Below, in pieces: positions 34,364 to 42,867 of a stretch of 64,000 nucleotides of DNA (positions within the stretch are counted from its first letter, which is position 1; the number at the start of each line of letters is the position of its first letter). The position numbers and the translations under genes were made by a program. The notes below the pieces were generated by a model. That model was not told where the DNA came from and searched no databases. It saw nothing but the letters and a program-made list of their open reading frames with translations. The stretch is taken from the NCBI RefSeq assembly GCF_046254905.1, contig NZ_CP158016.1:1178001-1242000 (forward strand), read 5' to 3'. Source of the stretch: Pseudaeromonas aegiceratis. Lineage in GTDB: Bacteria > Pseudomonadota > Gammaproteobacteria > Enterobacterales > Aeromonadaceae.

Positions 34364-37300
34364 TTATTCAGATGTGAGCCGGTGCTGGCGCTGCTTCACC
34401 AGGCTGTAGAGCGCCGGGATCACCAAGAGGGTCAGCAGGGTGGAGGAGAGCATGCCCCCCACCATGGGGGCGGCGATGCGGCGCATCACCTCCGAGCCCG
34501 TCCCCGTGCCCCACATGATGGGCAAGAGCCCCGCCATTATGGTCACCACCGTCATCATCTTGGGCCGCACCCGCTCCACCGCCCCTTCAATGATGGCCCG
34601 GTAAAGATCGGTGGCGGTCACGACCCGGCCGGCGTCCCTGGCCGCCTGCTGGCTGTGCTGCCAGGCCTGCTCCAGATACACCAGCATCACCACCCCGGTT
34701 TCGGTGGCCACCCCGGCCAGGGCGATGAAGCCCACCGCCACCGCCACCGACCAGGCGTAATCCAGCCACCACAGCAGCCAGATGCCACCGATGAGGGCGA
34801 AGGGCACCGACAGCAGCACGATCAGGCTGTCGGTGAGGTTGCCGAAGTTGAGATAGAGCAGCAGGAAGATGAGGGCCAGGGTGAAGGGCACCACCAGCTT
34901 GAGCCGCTCGGCCGCCCGCGCCATGTACTCGAACTGCCCGCTCCAGCTCAGGTGATAGCCCGGCTGCAGCTGGATGCGGCCATCCGCCATGGCCTGGGCC
35001 ACCGCCTGCTGGGCCTGGCGCACCCAGCCGCCCAGATCGCTGTCTGAAACGTCCACGTAGACATAGGCCGCCAGCTGGGCGTTTTCGGTGCGCAGGCTGG
35101 GGGGGCCCTGCTCCAGGGTCAGGCTCACCAGATCGCCGATGGGGATCAGCCCCTGATTGGGGGTGGGCACCAGCACGCTGCGGGCTATGGTCTGGGGATC
35201 GTCTCGCAGCTCCCTGGGGTAGCGCAGGGTGACGTCGTAGCGCTCCCGGCCCTCCACCGTGCTGGTGACTGTGCTGGCCCCCAGGGATGTGGCAATCACC
35301 GACTGCAGTGTGTCTATGCTGACCCCAGCCTGGGCCAGGGCATCCCGTTTGGGTGTCAGGGTCAGGTAATAGCCCCCTGTGATGCGTTCGGCATAGGCGC
35401 TGCGGGTGCCCGGCAGGGTCTTCACCACCTGCTCTATCTGGCCGGCCAGCTGGGCTATGCCGGCCAGATCCGGCCCGAACACCTTGATGCCCACCGGAGT
35501 GCGGATCCCGGTGGAGAGCATGTCGATGCGGGCGCGGATGGGCATGGTCCAGGAGTTGGCGATGCCGGGCAGGCGCACCGCTTCATCCAGCTGGGCGACC
35601 AGCTTGTCCAGGGTCATGCCCGGCCGCCACTGCGCCTCCGGCTTGAGGTTCACCACCGTCTCGAACATGCCCAAGGGGGCGGGATCCGTGGCGCTGTCGG
35701 CCCGACCGGCCTTGCCCCAGACCGAGTCCACCTCGGGGAAGGATTTGATGATGCGGTTTTGCAGCTGCAGCAGTTCGGCGGCCTTGGTGACGCTGAGGCC
35801 CGGCAGGGCGCTGGGCATGAACAGCAGCGAGCCCTCATTGAGCTGGGGCATGAACTCGCTGCCGATATGGCGGACAGGGTAGAGGCTCAGCCCCAGCAGC
35901 AGCACCGCCAGCGCCACCGTCAGTCCCCGGGCCTTCAGCACCCCGGCGATGAGCGGTCGGTAGCCGGCGATCAGCAGACGGTTCAGTGGATTGCGCGACT
36001 CCGCCACTATCTTGCCTCGCACCAAGAAGCGCATCAGCACCGGTACCAGGGTCAGGGAGAGCAGGGCCGCCGCCCCCATGGCGAAGGTCTTGGTGAAGGC
36101 CAGGGGGTGGAACATGCGCCCCTCCTGGGCTTCCAGGGCAAACACCGGCAAGAAGGAGAGGGTGATGATGAGCAGGGAGAAGAAGAGCGCCGGCCCCACC
36201 TCCTGACAGGCGTCCAGCAGCACCTGCAGGCGATTGGCGCCGGGGGGGGCTCGTTCCAGGTGCTTGTGGGCGTTCTCCACCATGACGATGCCGGCATCGA
36301 TCATGGCCCCCACGGCGATGGCGATGCCCCCCAGGCTCATGATGTTGGCGTTGATCCCCAGCAGGTACATGGCGGCAAAGGCCGCCAGCACCCCCAGGGG
36401 CAGCACCAGTATGGCCACCAGGGCGCTGCGCACGTGCAGCAGGAACAGCACGCACACCAGGGCGACGATGCCGCTCTCCTCCAGCAGGGTGTGCTGCAGG
36501 GTGGCGATGGCCTTGTGGATGAGCTCGGAGCGATCGTAAGTGGTCACCAACGAGACGCCCTTGGGCAGGCTGGCCCGCAGGCTATTGAGCTTCTCCTTGA
36601 CTCTGTCGATGACCCCCAGGGCGTTCTCGCCACTGCGCGCCACCACGATGCCGGAGACCACCTCACCCTGGCCGTTCAGCTCGGTGAGGCCGCGGCGGGC
36701 ATCGCCGGTCAGCTCGATGCGGGCCAGATCGCCCACCCGGATCGGCGTGCCGTTCACCTCCTTGATCACCAGCTCCCGCAGATCCCGTTCACCCTTGAGG
36801 TAGCCCTTGCCCCGCAGCATGAACTCGGTCTCCGCCAGTTCGATGACCCGGCCGCCCACCTCCTGGTTGTTGGCGCGGATCACCTGCATCACCTCCAGCG
36901 GGGAGATCTGGTAGGCCTGCAGCTTGCGCGGGTCCAGCACCACCTGGTACTGGCGCACGAAGCCGCCGACGCTGGCCACCTCCGCCACCCCGGCGGTGGC
37001 CGCCAGGGGATAGCGCAGCTGCCAGTCCTGCAGGCTGCGCAGCTGTGCCAGCGACTGCCCCTTGCCCTGCAGGGCATACTGGTAGACCCAGCCCACCCCG
37101 GTGGCATCCGGTCCCAGGCGCGGCGTCACCCCGCTGGGCAACTTGCCCTGCAGGCCGTTGAGGTATTCCAGCACCCGTGAGCGGGCCCAGTAGAGATCCG
37201 TGCCGTCCTCGAAGATGACATAGACAAAGGAGCTGCCGAAGAAGGAGTTGCCCCGCACCACCCGCGCCTTGGGCACCGACAGCAGGGCCGAGGTGAGGGG

Positions 37301-37501
37301 ATAGGTCACCTGATCCTCCACCACCTGGGGCGCCTGGCCCGGATAGTCGGTGTAGACGATGACCTGCACGTCGGAGAGATCCGGGATGGCGTCCAGGGGC
37401 GTGCGCAGCAGGGCCAGGGTGCCGCCGGCCAGCAGCAGACCGCTGATGAGCAGCACCAGCAGCGGGTTGTGGAAGGACCAGCGGATGAGTCGTTGCAGCA
37501 T
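34364..37501 (-). CDS. cusA: CusA-type copper/silver RND efflux pump
   Basis: 1045 residues, near the 1047 of E. coli CusA. Twelve transmembrane helices and two large periplasmic loops of the HME-RND class. It begins MLQRLIRWSFHNPLLVLL and contains PLDAIPDLSDVQVIVYTDYPGQAPQ-type features. Methionines in LLFMPSALPG and RARIDMLSTGIRTP match the copper-binding region of CusA rather than the zinc-type CzcA. It lies directly downstream of cusB with no gap. No outer-membrane CusC gene is nearby. Confidence 0.92.
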   Translation of the reverse strand: MLQRLIRWSFHNPLLVLLISGLLLAGGTLALLRTPLDAIPDLSDVQVIVYTDYPGQAPQVVEDQVTYPLTSALLSVPKARVVRGNSFFGSSFVYVIFEDGTDLYWARSRVLEYLNGLQGKLPSGVTPRLGPDATGVGWVYQYALQGKGQSLAQLRSLQDWQLRYPLAATAGVAEVASVGGFVRQYQVVLDPRKLQAYQISPLEVMQVIRANNQEVGGRVIELAETEFMLRGKGYLKGERDLRELVIKEVNGTPIRVGDLARIELTGDARRGLTELNGQGEVVSGIVVARSGENALGVIDRVKEKLNSLRASLPKGVSLVTTYDRSELIHKAIATLQHTLLEESGIVALVCVLFLLHVRSALVAILVLPLGVLAAFAAMYLLGINANIMSLGGIAIAVGAMIDAGIVMVENAHKHLERAPPGANRLQVLLDACQEVGPALFFSLLIITLSFLPVFALEAQEGRMFHPLAFTKTFAMGAAALLSLTLVPVLMRFLVRGKIVAESRNPLNRLLIAGYRPLIAGVLKARGLTVALAVLLLGLSLYPVRHIGSEFMPQLNEGSLLFMPSALPGLSVTKAAELLQLQNRIIKSFPEVDSVWGKAGRADSATDPAPLGMFETVVNLKPEAQWRPGMTLDKLVAQLDEAVRLPGIANSWTMPIRARIDMLSTGIRTPVGIKVFGPDLAGIAQLAGQIEQVVKTLPGTRSAYAERITGGYYLTLTPKRDALAQAGVSIDTLQSVIATSLGASTVTSTVEGRERYDVTLRYPRELRDDPQTIARSVLVPTPNQGLIPIGDLVSLTLEQGPPSLRTENAQLAAYVYVDVSDSDLGGWVRQAQQAVAQAMADGRIQLQPGYHLSWSGQFEYMARAAERLKLVVPFTLALIFLLLYLNFGNLTDSLIVLLSVPFALIGGIWLLWWLDYAWSVAVAVGFIALAGVATETGVVMLVYLEQAWQHSQQAARDAGRVVTATDLYRAIIEGAVERVRPKMMTVVTIMAGLLPIMWGTGTGSEVMRRIAAPMVGGMLSSTLLTLLVIPALYSLVKQRQHRLTSE

Positions 37502-38959
37502 CTAGCCCTCCTTGGCCGGTGAGGTGGCCGGTTGCAGACTGCCGAAGGCGGCCTTCAGGTTGCTCTCGCTATCCAGCAGGAAGTTGGCCCGGGTCACCAC
37601 CTGATCTTCCGGCAGCAGCCCCTCCTTGATCACCACCCGGCGCTCACCCAGGGCGGTGACCGCCAGGGGGCCGGCCACCACGGCTCTGGGCTCGAAGCGG
37701 CCGTTGCCCTGGGCGATGAGCAGGCTCTGGCGGGTGCCCGAGTCGATGAGGGCCGATTCCGGTACGCTGAGCGGTGGCTCGCCGGGCAGGGGCACCGTCA
37801 GGCTGGCGTTGGCCAGCATGCCGGGTTTGAAGCGGCCGTCCGGGTTGTCCAGCAGGATGCGCACGCTGACGGTGCGGGTCTGGGGATTGAGGGTGGGATA
37901 GATGAAGTCCAGCTTGCCCTGCAGCGACTCACCGGGGTAGGCATCCAGGCGGATCGCCACCGACTCGCCGGCCTTGAGCCCGGCCAGATCCGTTTCGAAC
38001 ACCTCTACCAAGAGCCACAGCTCACGGAGATCCGCCAGCTCGAACAGGGGATCACCGGCCTTGAAGTAGCTGCCCTGGAGCACCTTCTTCGCCAGCACCA
38101 CACCGCTGATGGGGGAGGGCAGCGGCAGGGTGCGCCGCACCTGGCGGGTCTTCACCAACTGTTGCAGGCTGGCTTCGGGCAAGTCCCAGTAGCGCAGCCG
38201 CTGCAGGGCGCCTTCTTCGAGCGTCAGGCGGCGGCCACCATCGGCCTGCAGGCTCAGCCCCAGCTTGTGCTGGCTGTCCCGGGCGATGAGGTACTCCTGC
38301 TGGGCGGCCACCAGCTCGGGACTGTAGGTCTCCAGCAGGGTCTGGCCGGCGTGCACCGTCTGACCCGTGCTGTTGACCGGTAGCTTCTCCACCCAGCCGG
38401 CGTACTTGGCGGTGACCGTCTGCTGCCGGCGCTCATCCAGGCTCAGGCGGCCGGTGGCGCGGATCGCCCGATACAGGGGCTCCCGGCGCACCGGGCTGCT
38501 CAGCACTCCCAGCTGCTGGATGCGCTCCGGCGAGAGGGCCAGGCCCCCGGTCTGTGCCTCGTCCGCGTAGACGGGCAGGTAATCCATGCCCATCTCGTCC
38601 TTCTTGGGCACAGGCGAGACGTCCGGCTGGCCCATGGGATTGCGGTAGTAGAGGATCTGACGCTGGGCCGGTGGCGTGGGTGCGCTGGCCTCATCGGCGT
38701 AGACCGGCAGATAGTCCATGCCCATCTCGTCCTTCTTGGGTACCGGCGAGGTGTCCGGCTGGCCCATGGGATTGCGATAGTAGAGGATCTTGCGCGCCGG
38801 CGTGGCCTGGGCTGGTTCGGCGCTGGCCGGGGCGGCCTGGGCCTTGGCCTGCCACAGTCGTTGGCCGCCCGCGCCCAGCAGCAGGCCGCCGAGCAAAAAT
38901 ACCCATGGCAGGGCGGCCGGCCACCCCTTGGGGTGACCAGCTTGTGATACAGGTTTCAT
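37502..38959 (-). CDS. cusB: CusB-type membrane fusion protein with duplicated metal-binding domain
   Basis: 485 residues, longer than E. coli CusB (about 407). After an N-terminal membrane segment (about 17-33) come two nearly identical heavy-metal-binding modules at residues 58-90 and 102-134. Each contains ILYYRNPMGQPD and KKDEMGMDYLPVYADE. Then follow the usual adaptor parts: alpha-hairpin, lipoyl-like and beta-barrel regions (TVTAKYAGWVEKLPVNSTGQTVHAGQ; LAKKVLQGSYFKAGD). It links CusA to the outer-membrane channel and passes on metal. One module is the norm; two is unusual. Confidence 0.92.
   Translation of the reverse strand: MKPVSQAGHPKGWPAALPWVFLLGGLLLGAGGQRLWQAKAQAAPASAEPAQATPARKILYYRNPMGQPDTSPVPKKDEMGMDYLPVYADEASAPTPPAQRQILYYRNPMGQPDVSPVPKKDEMGMDYLPVYADEAQTGGLALSPERIQQLGVLSSPVRREPLYRAIRATGRLSLDERRQQTVTAKYAGWVEKLPVNSTGQTVHAGQTLLETYSPELVAAQQEYLIARDSQHKLGLSLQADGGRRLTLEEGALQRLRYWDLPEASLQQLVKTRQVRRTLPLPSPISGVVLAKKVLQGSYFKAGDPLFELADLRELWLLVEVFETDLAGLKAGESVAIRLDAYPGESLQGKLDFIYPTLNPQTRTVSVRILLDNPDGRFKPGMLANASLTVPLPGEPPLSVPESALIDSGTRQSLLIAQGNGRFEPRAVVAGPLAVTALGERRVVIKEGLLPEDQVVTRANFLLDSESNLKAAFGSLQPATSPAKEG
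38558..38656 (-). repeat. CusB metal-binding module, copy 2
   Basis: Encodes residues 102-134 of CusB. By eye it is nearly identical in DNA to copy 1 at 38690-38788; differences are mostly silent. Period 132 bp. Confidence 0.9.
38690..38788 (-). repeat. CusB metal-binding module, copy 1
   Basis: Encodes residues 58-90 of CusB; tandem partner of copy 2, separated by an 11-residue Ala/Pro-rich linker. Confidence 0.9.
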
Positions 38960-38968
38960 GACGACTCC

Positions 38969-39325
38969 TTAGGGCTTGGCCTGCCAGTCCAGCAGGCGGG
39001 GGGAGTCGCCCTTCACCGGGCTGAAGTGGCCCTGGATCTGCAGCCCTGGGGTCAGCCCCTTGGCCAGGCCGGCATCGGCCAGGGCAAAGGGCATGGTCAT
39101 GGCAGGCCAGCCCAGGGCCGGCACCGCCTCATGCTGCAGCATCACCTTGTCACCGTCGAGGCCGATGACCTTGGCCGCAATGGCATACTGGGCCGGCATG
39201 GTCATCTGGCCATCGGCCATGGTCATCTGACCATCGGCCATGGCGTGATCCTGTTGCATGGTTGCCGCTTGCAGGGTGGGCAGGGTGAACAGCAGGCCAA
39301 GGGCCAGAAACTGAGTGAACTTCAT
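38969..39325 (-). CDS. cusF: CusF-type periplasmic copper/silver chaperone
   Basis: 118 residues from the ATG after AAGGAAAACACC. A signal peptide ends near LQA-A. The CusF beta-barrel is recognised by LQHEAVPALGWPAMTMPF, holding the His, Trp and two Met ligands of the copper site. The mature N-terminus carries a doubled Met-rich motif, MADGQMTMADGQMTM, not part of the standard site. It delivers Cu(I)/Ag(I) to CusB. Same strand and directly upstream of cusB. Confidence 0.9.
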   Translation of the reverse strand: MKFTQFLALGLLFTLPTLQAATMQQDHAMADGQMTMADGQMTMPAQYAIAAKVIGLDGDKVMLQHEAVPALGWPAMTMPFALADAGLAKGLTPGLQIQGHFSPVKGDSPRLLDWQAKP

Positions 39326-39430
39326 GGTGTTTTCCTTCATCAAAACGTCTATGGCGGTGTGGCAAGAGGCCGTCGCCAGTTCGCGCCTCAGCAGGATTGG
39401 GGCACGGTTGAGTGGCCGGATGGCCGGGCG

Positions 39431-39847
39431 TTAGATGAAGGTGCGGGTGGGGGGCGGCGAGGGGACGCCGGGGATATGATCGAGATAATGACCCAACCCC
39501 AGCAGCAGGGGGTCGCTGCCCGGGCGTGAGAGTTTGGGCCCCAGGGTGGTCAGATCCGGCAGGGCGGCCACCGGGGTCAGGCAGCCGCTGCAGTGCACCT
39601 TGCCGCCACACTGTTCATTCAGGGGCATCTGTCCCTGGCAATGATCTGGGTGGCCAGCCGGCTGGCCGTGGCAGTCTGTGCTGCTGGGGCTGACTGTTGC
39701 CATCTCGTGGGGCGAATTGGCATGGGGCTGGCTTGGTGCCATCGGCTGCACCATGGCCGCTGGCAGGTGCGTCGAGGCCGCCGCACTGGCGCTATACCAG
39801 GGCAGTCCCAACAGCAGCAGGCAAGCCAACAGCCAACGACGCAACAT
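39431..39847 (-). CDS. Cys/His/Met-rich secreted protein of the cus operon, unknown
   Basis: 138 residues from the ATG at 39847 (a GAGAGGG site precedes it). A signal peptide ends near SASA-AAS (about 23). The mature part is rich in His, Met and Cys, with C59-H60, H66, H69-C70, C80, H85-C86 and C89, suggesting metal binding. The C-terminus GVPSPPPTRTFI resembles small copper-resistance-associated proteins (CopL/DUF2946 type), but I cannot assign a family firmly. It is first in an apparent operon with cusF, cusB and cusA. Confidence 0.65.
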   Translation of the reverse strand: MLRRWLLACLLLLGLPWYSASAAASTHLPAAMVQPMAPSQPHANSPHEMATVSPSSTDCHGQPAGHPDHCQGQMPLNEQCGGKVHCSGCLTPVAALPDLTTLGPKLSRPGSDPLLLGLGHYLDHIPGVPSPPPTRTFI

Positions 39848-39960
39848 GGCCCTCTCGTTCCCCATCCAAGGTGAGTGTGAAGATCGGCTTGATACTAGGC
39901 CAAGTGACAGTGCCGGGGCAAGTCTTTGTACGGCGGTAGTCGCGGTGTGCGCCCTCGTCC

Positions 39961-40200
39961 TCACTCCTGTGAGCCGGCCTGCGGCGGCTTGTCCGATGAC
40001 GGTGCCGGTTTTTCTTCGTTGGGCACCTTGTCGTCCGGCTTAGCCGGAGCCTCATCTTCGTCATCGTCGTAGGCCTGGGGGCGCACCTTGTCGAGAAACT
40101 TGGGCACCTCTTTTTCCAGCCGCTTCATATCCTTGATGGCATTTAAGAAAATACCCAGCAAGAACAGCAGGGGTAGGCCGATCCAAAGCCAGAGGTTCAT
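39961..40200 (-). CDS. ypfN: YpfN family (UPF0370) small membrane protein
   Basis: 79 residues: one N-terminal transmembrane helix (about 3-22, LWIGLPLLFLLGIFLNAIKD) followed by a charged tail. The LNxIKDxKRLE pattern and position after dapE match E. coli YpfN. Function unknown. It begins inside the stop of the M15 peptidase gene (ATGA overlap). The tail is longer and more acidic/proline-rich than the enteric form. Confidence 0.82.
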   Translation of the reverse strand: MNLWLWIGLPLLFLLGIFLNAIKDMKRLEKEVPKFLDKVRPQAYDDDEDEAPAKPDDKVPNEEKPAPSSDKPPQAGSQE

Positions 40201-40880
40201 GGGATCTCCTTAGGGGGGGGGCACAAGGCTTGCCAGATGGCCGGCAGGCAGGCCAGCACGGCGGCCTTGCCGGCGATATCGCTCTGAGCGATGGCGGCCT
40301 GCAGGGCGGCATAGTTCATCTGCCGCTCGAATTCGCCGGCCTCGGCCAGGAAGCTGATGTGCCAGGGTTCATCGGTCACCGCCCCCGGATTCTGGTTCCG
40401 GCCATGCCGGTAGGGGCGGTCGAAGCCAAACTCGGCCAGGTGGTTGTCCAGCCAGGCGGTGAGGGGGGCGAAGTAGCCCTCCGGGGCGTATTCGGCACAG
40501 GTCAGCTGCAGCGTCTGACCGGGGGGCAGCAGGGCGGGGGCATAGATATCCAGATCCGTGCCCCAATGGTGCCGGCTGGTACCCGGTAGGGCGCTCCAGC
40601 GCAGTATGGCCCACACCTTCTGCTCATCGCTGAGGCTGCCCATATCCAGCGGCCGCTCCTGTTCATCCAACACAGGACGGCGGCCGTCAAACTTGGCATT
40701 CCAGATCTGGCACTGGCGAGCAAAGTCCCGGTAGGCGGAGGCGATGGCGATCTCGAGACCCTCGGCACGGGCGGCTTGCTGCAGCCGCTGCCAGGCCGCG
40801 GCCGTGGCAGGCCGAAGCTGCCGACCATCCGGCAGAGTCAGCAACGCCGCGCTGTCCAGTCCCAACCAGGTACTGTCCAT
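40197..40880 (-). CDS. M15-family D-alanyl-D-alanine carboxypeptidase-like protein
   Basis: 227 residues from the ATG that overlaps the dapE stop (ATGA). Zinc-site motifs of VanY/M15B peptidases are present: SRHHWGTDLDIYAP (His and Asp ligands) and EPWHISF (His ligand, with the preceding catalytic Glu). No signal peptide is evident, so either it is cytoplasmic or the start is not as assumed. It likely trims D-Ala-D-Ala or a related peptide bond. The dapE link (diaminopimelate synthesis) suits a cell-wall role. Confidence 0.88.
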   Translation of the reverse strand: MDSTWLGLDSAALLTLPDGRQLRPATAAAWQRLQQAARAEGLEIAIASAYRDFARQCQIWNAKFDGRRPVLDEQERPLDMGSLSDEQKVWAILRWSALPGTSRHHWGTDLDIYAPALLPPGQTLQLTCAEYAPEGYFAPLTAWLDNHLAEFGFDRPYRHGRNQNPGAVTDEPWHISFLAEAGEFERQMNYAALQAAIAQSDIAGKAAVLACLPAIWQALCPPPKEIP

Positions 40881-42016
40881 CAGGCCACCAGCAAGCGGCG
40901 CAGTATGCCCTGGTACATCTGGGCCAGGGAGTCCAGATCCGCCACCCTCACGCACTCGTTGACCTTGTGGATGGTGGCATTGCACGGTCCCAATTCCAGC
41001 ACCTGGGCACCGGTGGGGGCGATGAAGCGCCCATCCGAGGTGCCGCCGCTGGTGGACAGCTCGGTGCGGATACCGGCGGCCTCCTCGATGGCGCCCACGG
41101 TGGCATCCAGCAGGGCGCCCTGGGCGGTGAGGAAGGGGTGGCCGCTCAGGGTCCAGGTCAACTCATATTCCAGGCCGTGGCGGTCGAGGATCTCGTGCAC
41201 CCGGGCCTTGATGGTCTCGTCGGTCAGCTCGGTGCTGAAGCGGAAGTTGAACTGCACCTTCAGCTCACCGGGGATCACGTTGGAGGCACCGGTGCCGCCG
41301 TTGATGTTGGGGATCTGAAAGCTGGTGGGGGGGAAGAAGGCGTTGCCCTCATCCCAACGGGTGCTGGTCAGCTCCGCCAGGGCGGGGGCGGCCTGATGGA
41401 TGGGGTTGCGGCCCAGATGGGGATAGGCCACGTGGCCCTGGATCCCCTTGACCAGCAGATCCCCCATGATGGAGCCGCGGCGGCCGTTTTTCACCACGTC
41501 GCCGACCTGGGCGGTGGAGGAGGGCTCGCCCACCAGGCACCAGGTGATCTTCTCGTTGCGGGCCTCCAGGGTCTCCACCACCTTGGGAGTGCCGTTGATG
41601 AAGGGCCCTTCCTCATCGCTGGTGATGAGAAAGGCGATGGAGCCCTGATGGTCCGGATGATCGGTGACGAAGCGCTCCACCGCCACCAGCATGGCGGCCA
41701 GGGAGCCCTTCATGTCGGCGGCCCCCCGGCCGTAGAGCAGGCCGTCCCGCACCTGGGGTTCAAACGGCGGAGAGTCCCACTTGTCCAGCGGCCCGGGGGG
41801 CACCACGTCGGTGTGGCCGGCGAAGCAGAACAGGGGGCCGGTTGTGCCACGGCGGGCCCACAGGTTGGTGGTGTCATGAAACACCATGGGCTCAATGGTG
41901 AAGCCCAGTTGGGCCAGGCGTTCGGCCATCATCTGTTGGCAGCCGGCGTCTTCCGGGGTGACCGAGGGCCGGGCGATAAGGTCGCAGGCCAGGGCCAGCA
42001 CGGGTGAGTCAGTCAT
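40880..42016 (-). CDS. dapE: DapE, succinyl-diaminopimelate desuccinylase
   Basis: 378 residues, M20 metallopeptidase family. Dinuclear zinc ligands are visible in FAGHTDVVPPG and YGRGAADMKGSLAA, and the catalytic glutamates in TSDEEGPF. It produces L,L-diaminopimelate for lysine and peptidoglycan. Gene order yffB-dapE-(M15)-ypfN resembles enterics, with the M15 gene as an insertion. Confidence 0.96.
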   Translation of the reverse strand: MTDSPVLALACDLIARPSVTPEDAGCQQMMAERLAQLGFTIEPMVFHDTTNLWARRGTTGPLFCFAGHTDVVPPGPLDKWDSPPFEPQVRDGLLYGRGAADMKGSLAAMLVAVERFVTDHPDHQGSIAFLITSDEEGPFINGTPKVVETLEARNEKITWCLVGEPSSTAQVGDVVKNGRRGSIMGDLLVKGIQGHVAYPHLGRNPIHQAAPALAELTSTRWDEGNAFFPPTSFQIPNINGGTGASNVIPGELKVQFNFRFSTELTDETIKARVHEILDRHGLEYELTWTLSGHPFLTAQGALLDATVGAIEEAAGIRTELSTSGGTSDGRFIAPTGAQVLELGPCNATIHKVNECVRVADLDSLAQMYQGILRRLLVA

Positions 42017-42040
42017 CTTGCATCCCTTCGTTGTGGAGGT

Positions 42041-42385
42041 TCAGGCAAACAGCGAGCGGTATTGGGCTTCACTAAAGCCCAGGGTGTATTGGCCATCTTT
42101 GAGCAGCAGGGGGCGTTTGATGATGGCTGGCTGGGCCAGCATCACCTCGAAGGCCAGCTTGGCATCCAGGGCCTGTTTGGTGGCGTCATCCAACTGGCGA
42201 TAGGTGGTGCCACGCTTGTTGAACAGCGCCTCCCAACCCAGGGCATCGATAAATTCCTGCAGCAGCTCGGGGCTTAGCCCGTCCTTGCGGTAGTCGTGGT
42301 AAGCATAGGGGATCTGCTGTTCGTCCAGCCAACGCAGGGCTTTTTTCAGGGTGTCACACTGGCGAATGCCGTAGACGCGGATCAT
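42041..42385 (-). CDS. yffB: YffB/ArsC-like (Spx/MgsR family) protein
   Basis: 114 residues, thioredoxin-like ArsC fold. The single motif cysteine C10 is in IRQCDTLKKALRWL, without the CxxC of Spx, as in E. coli YffB. Likely a reductase-like or glutathione-binding protein of unknown substrate. Upstream of dapE by 24 bp on the same strand, as in enterics. Confidence 0.9.
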   Translation of the reverse strand: MIRVYGIRQCDTLKKALRWLDEQQIPYAYHDYRKDGLSPELLQEFIDALGWEALFNKRGTTYRQLDDATKQALDAKLAFEVMLAQPAIIKRPLLLKDGQYTLGFSEAQYRSLFA

Positions 42386-42598
42386 GGCGGCTCCTGGGTC
42401 CTTCTGCTATGGGCTGCTGATTCTGTCATCCCAGGCCTGGGGTGGCAAGGGCAGCCCTGTGTCCGTCTCCACGGCAAAGCATTAGGTTAAGTGATGGTAT
42501 TTTGCGCGTTTTGCCTGTTTATTTCACTGGGCTTGTCTGGAAATGCCAGTGTCTTGTGCGTTAGACTCTGCGCTTCACCTTCCAGCGTTCGGATGAAG

Positions 42599-42764
42599 GT
42601 AGCAGGAGAGTGACGGCTTGCCGTCCGCCGAAGAAGTAAATCTTTCAGGCGCCACCATCTGGTAAGGACTGCTACTGGACGAGCCTCTGGAGAGACCCGT
42701 TAAATCGGGCGCCGAAGGAGCAAAACCCCATGGGTTGAAACTCTCAGGCAAAAGGACAGAGGGG
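42599..42764 (+). promoter_or_regulatory. Tandem glycine riboswitch
   Basis: Two glycine aptamers in series. Aptamer 1 (42599-42675) is closed by GTAGCAG/CTGCTAC and contains GGAGAG, GCCGAAG, CAGGCG and GGACTG. Aptamer 2 (42684-42764) is closed by CCTCTG/CAGAGG and contains GGAGAG, GCCGAAG, CTCAGGCAAAAGGACAG. The same layout controls AGCS transporter genes in vibrios. The leader continues 100 nt to the transporter start. Upstream bases 42386-42598 hold the promoter region and nothing else I can identify. Confidence 0.95.
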
Positions 42765-42867
42765 ATGGAGCGTGGTGCGCCATTTCCTCGGCCCTGCCCG
42801 GGCGGCGTCTCATTGCCTCTATGTCTCCTCGTGACGAATTAAACCTTGTTCGTAACGGGAGGATTCC

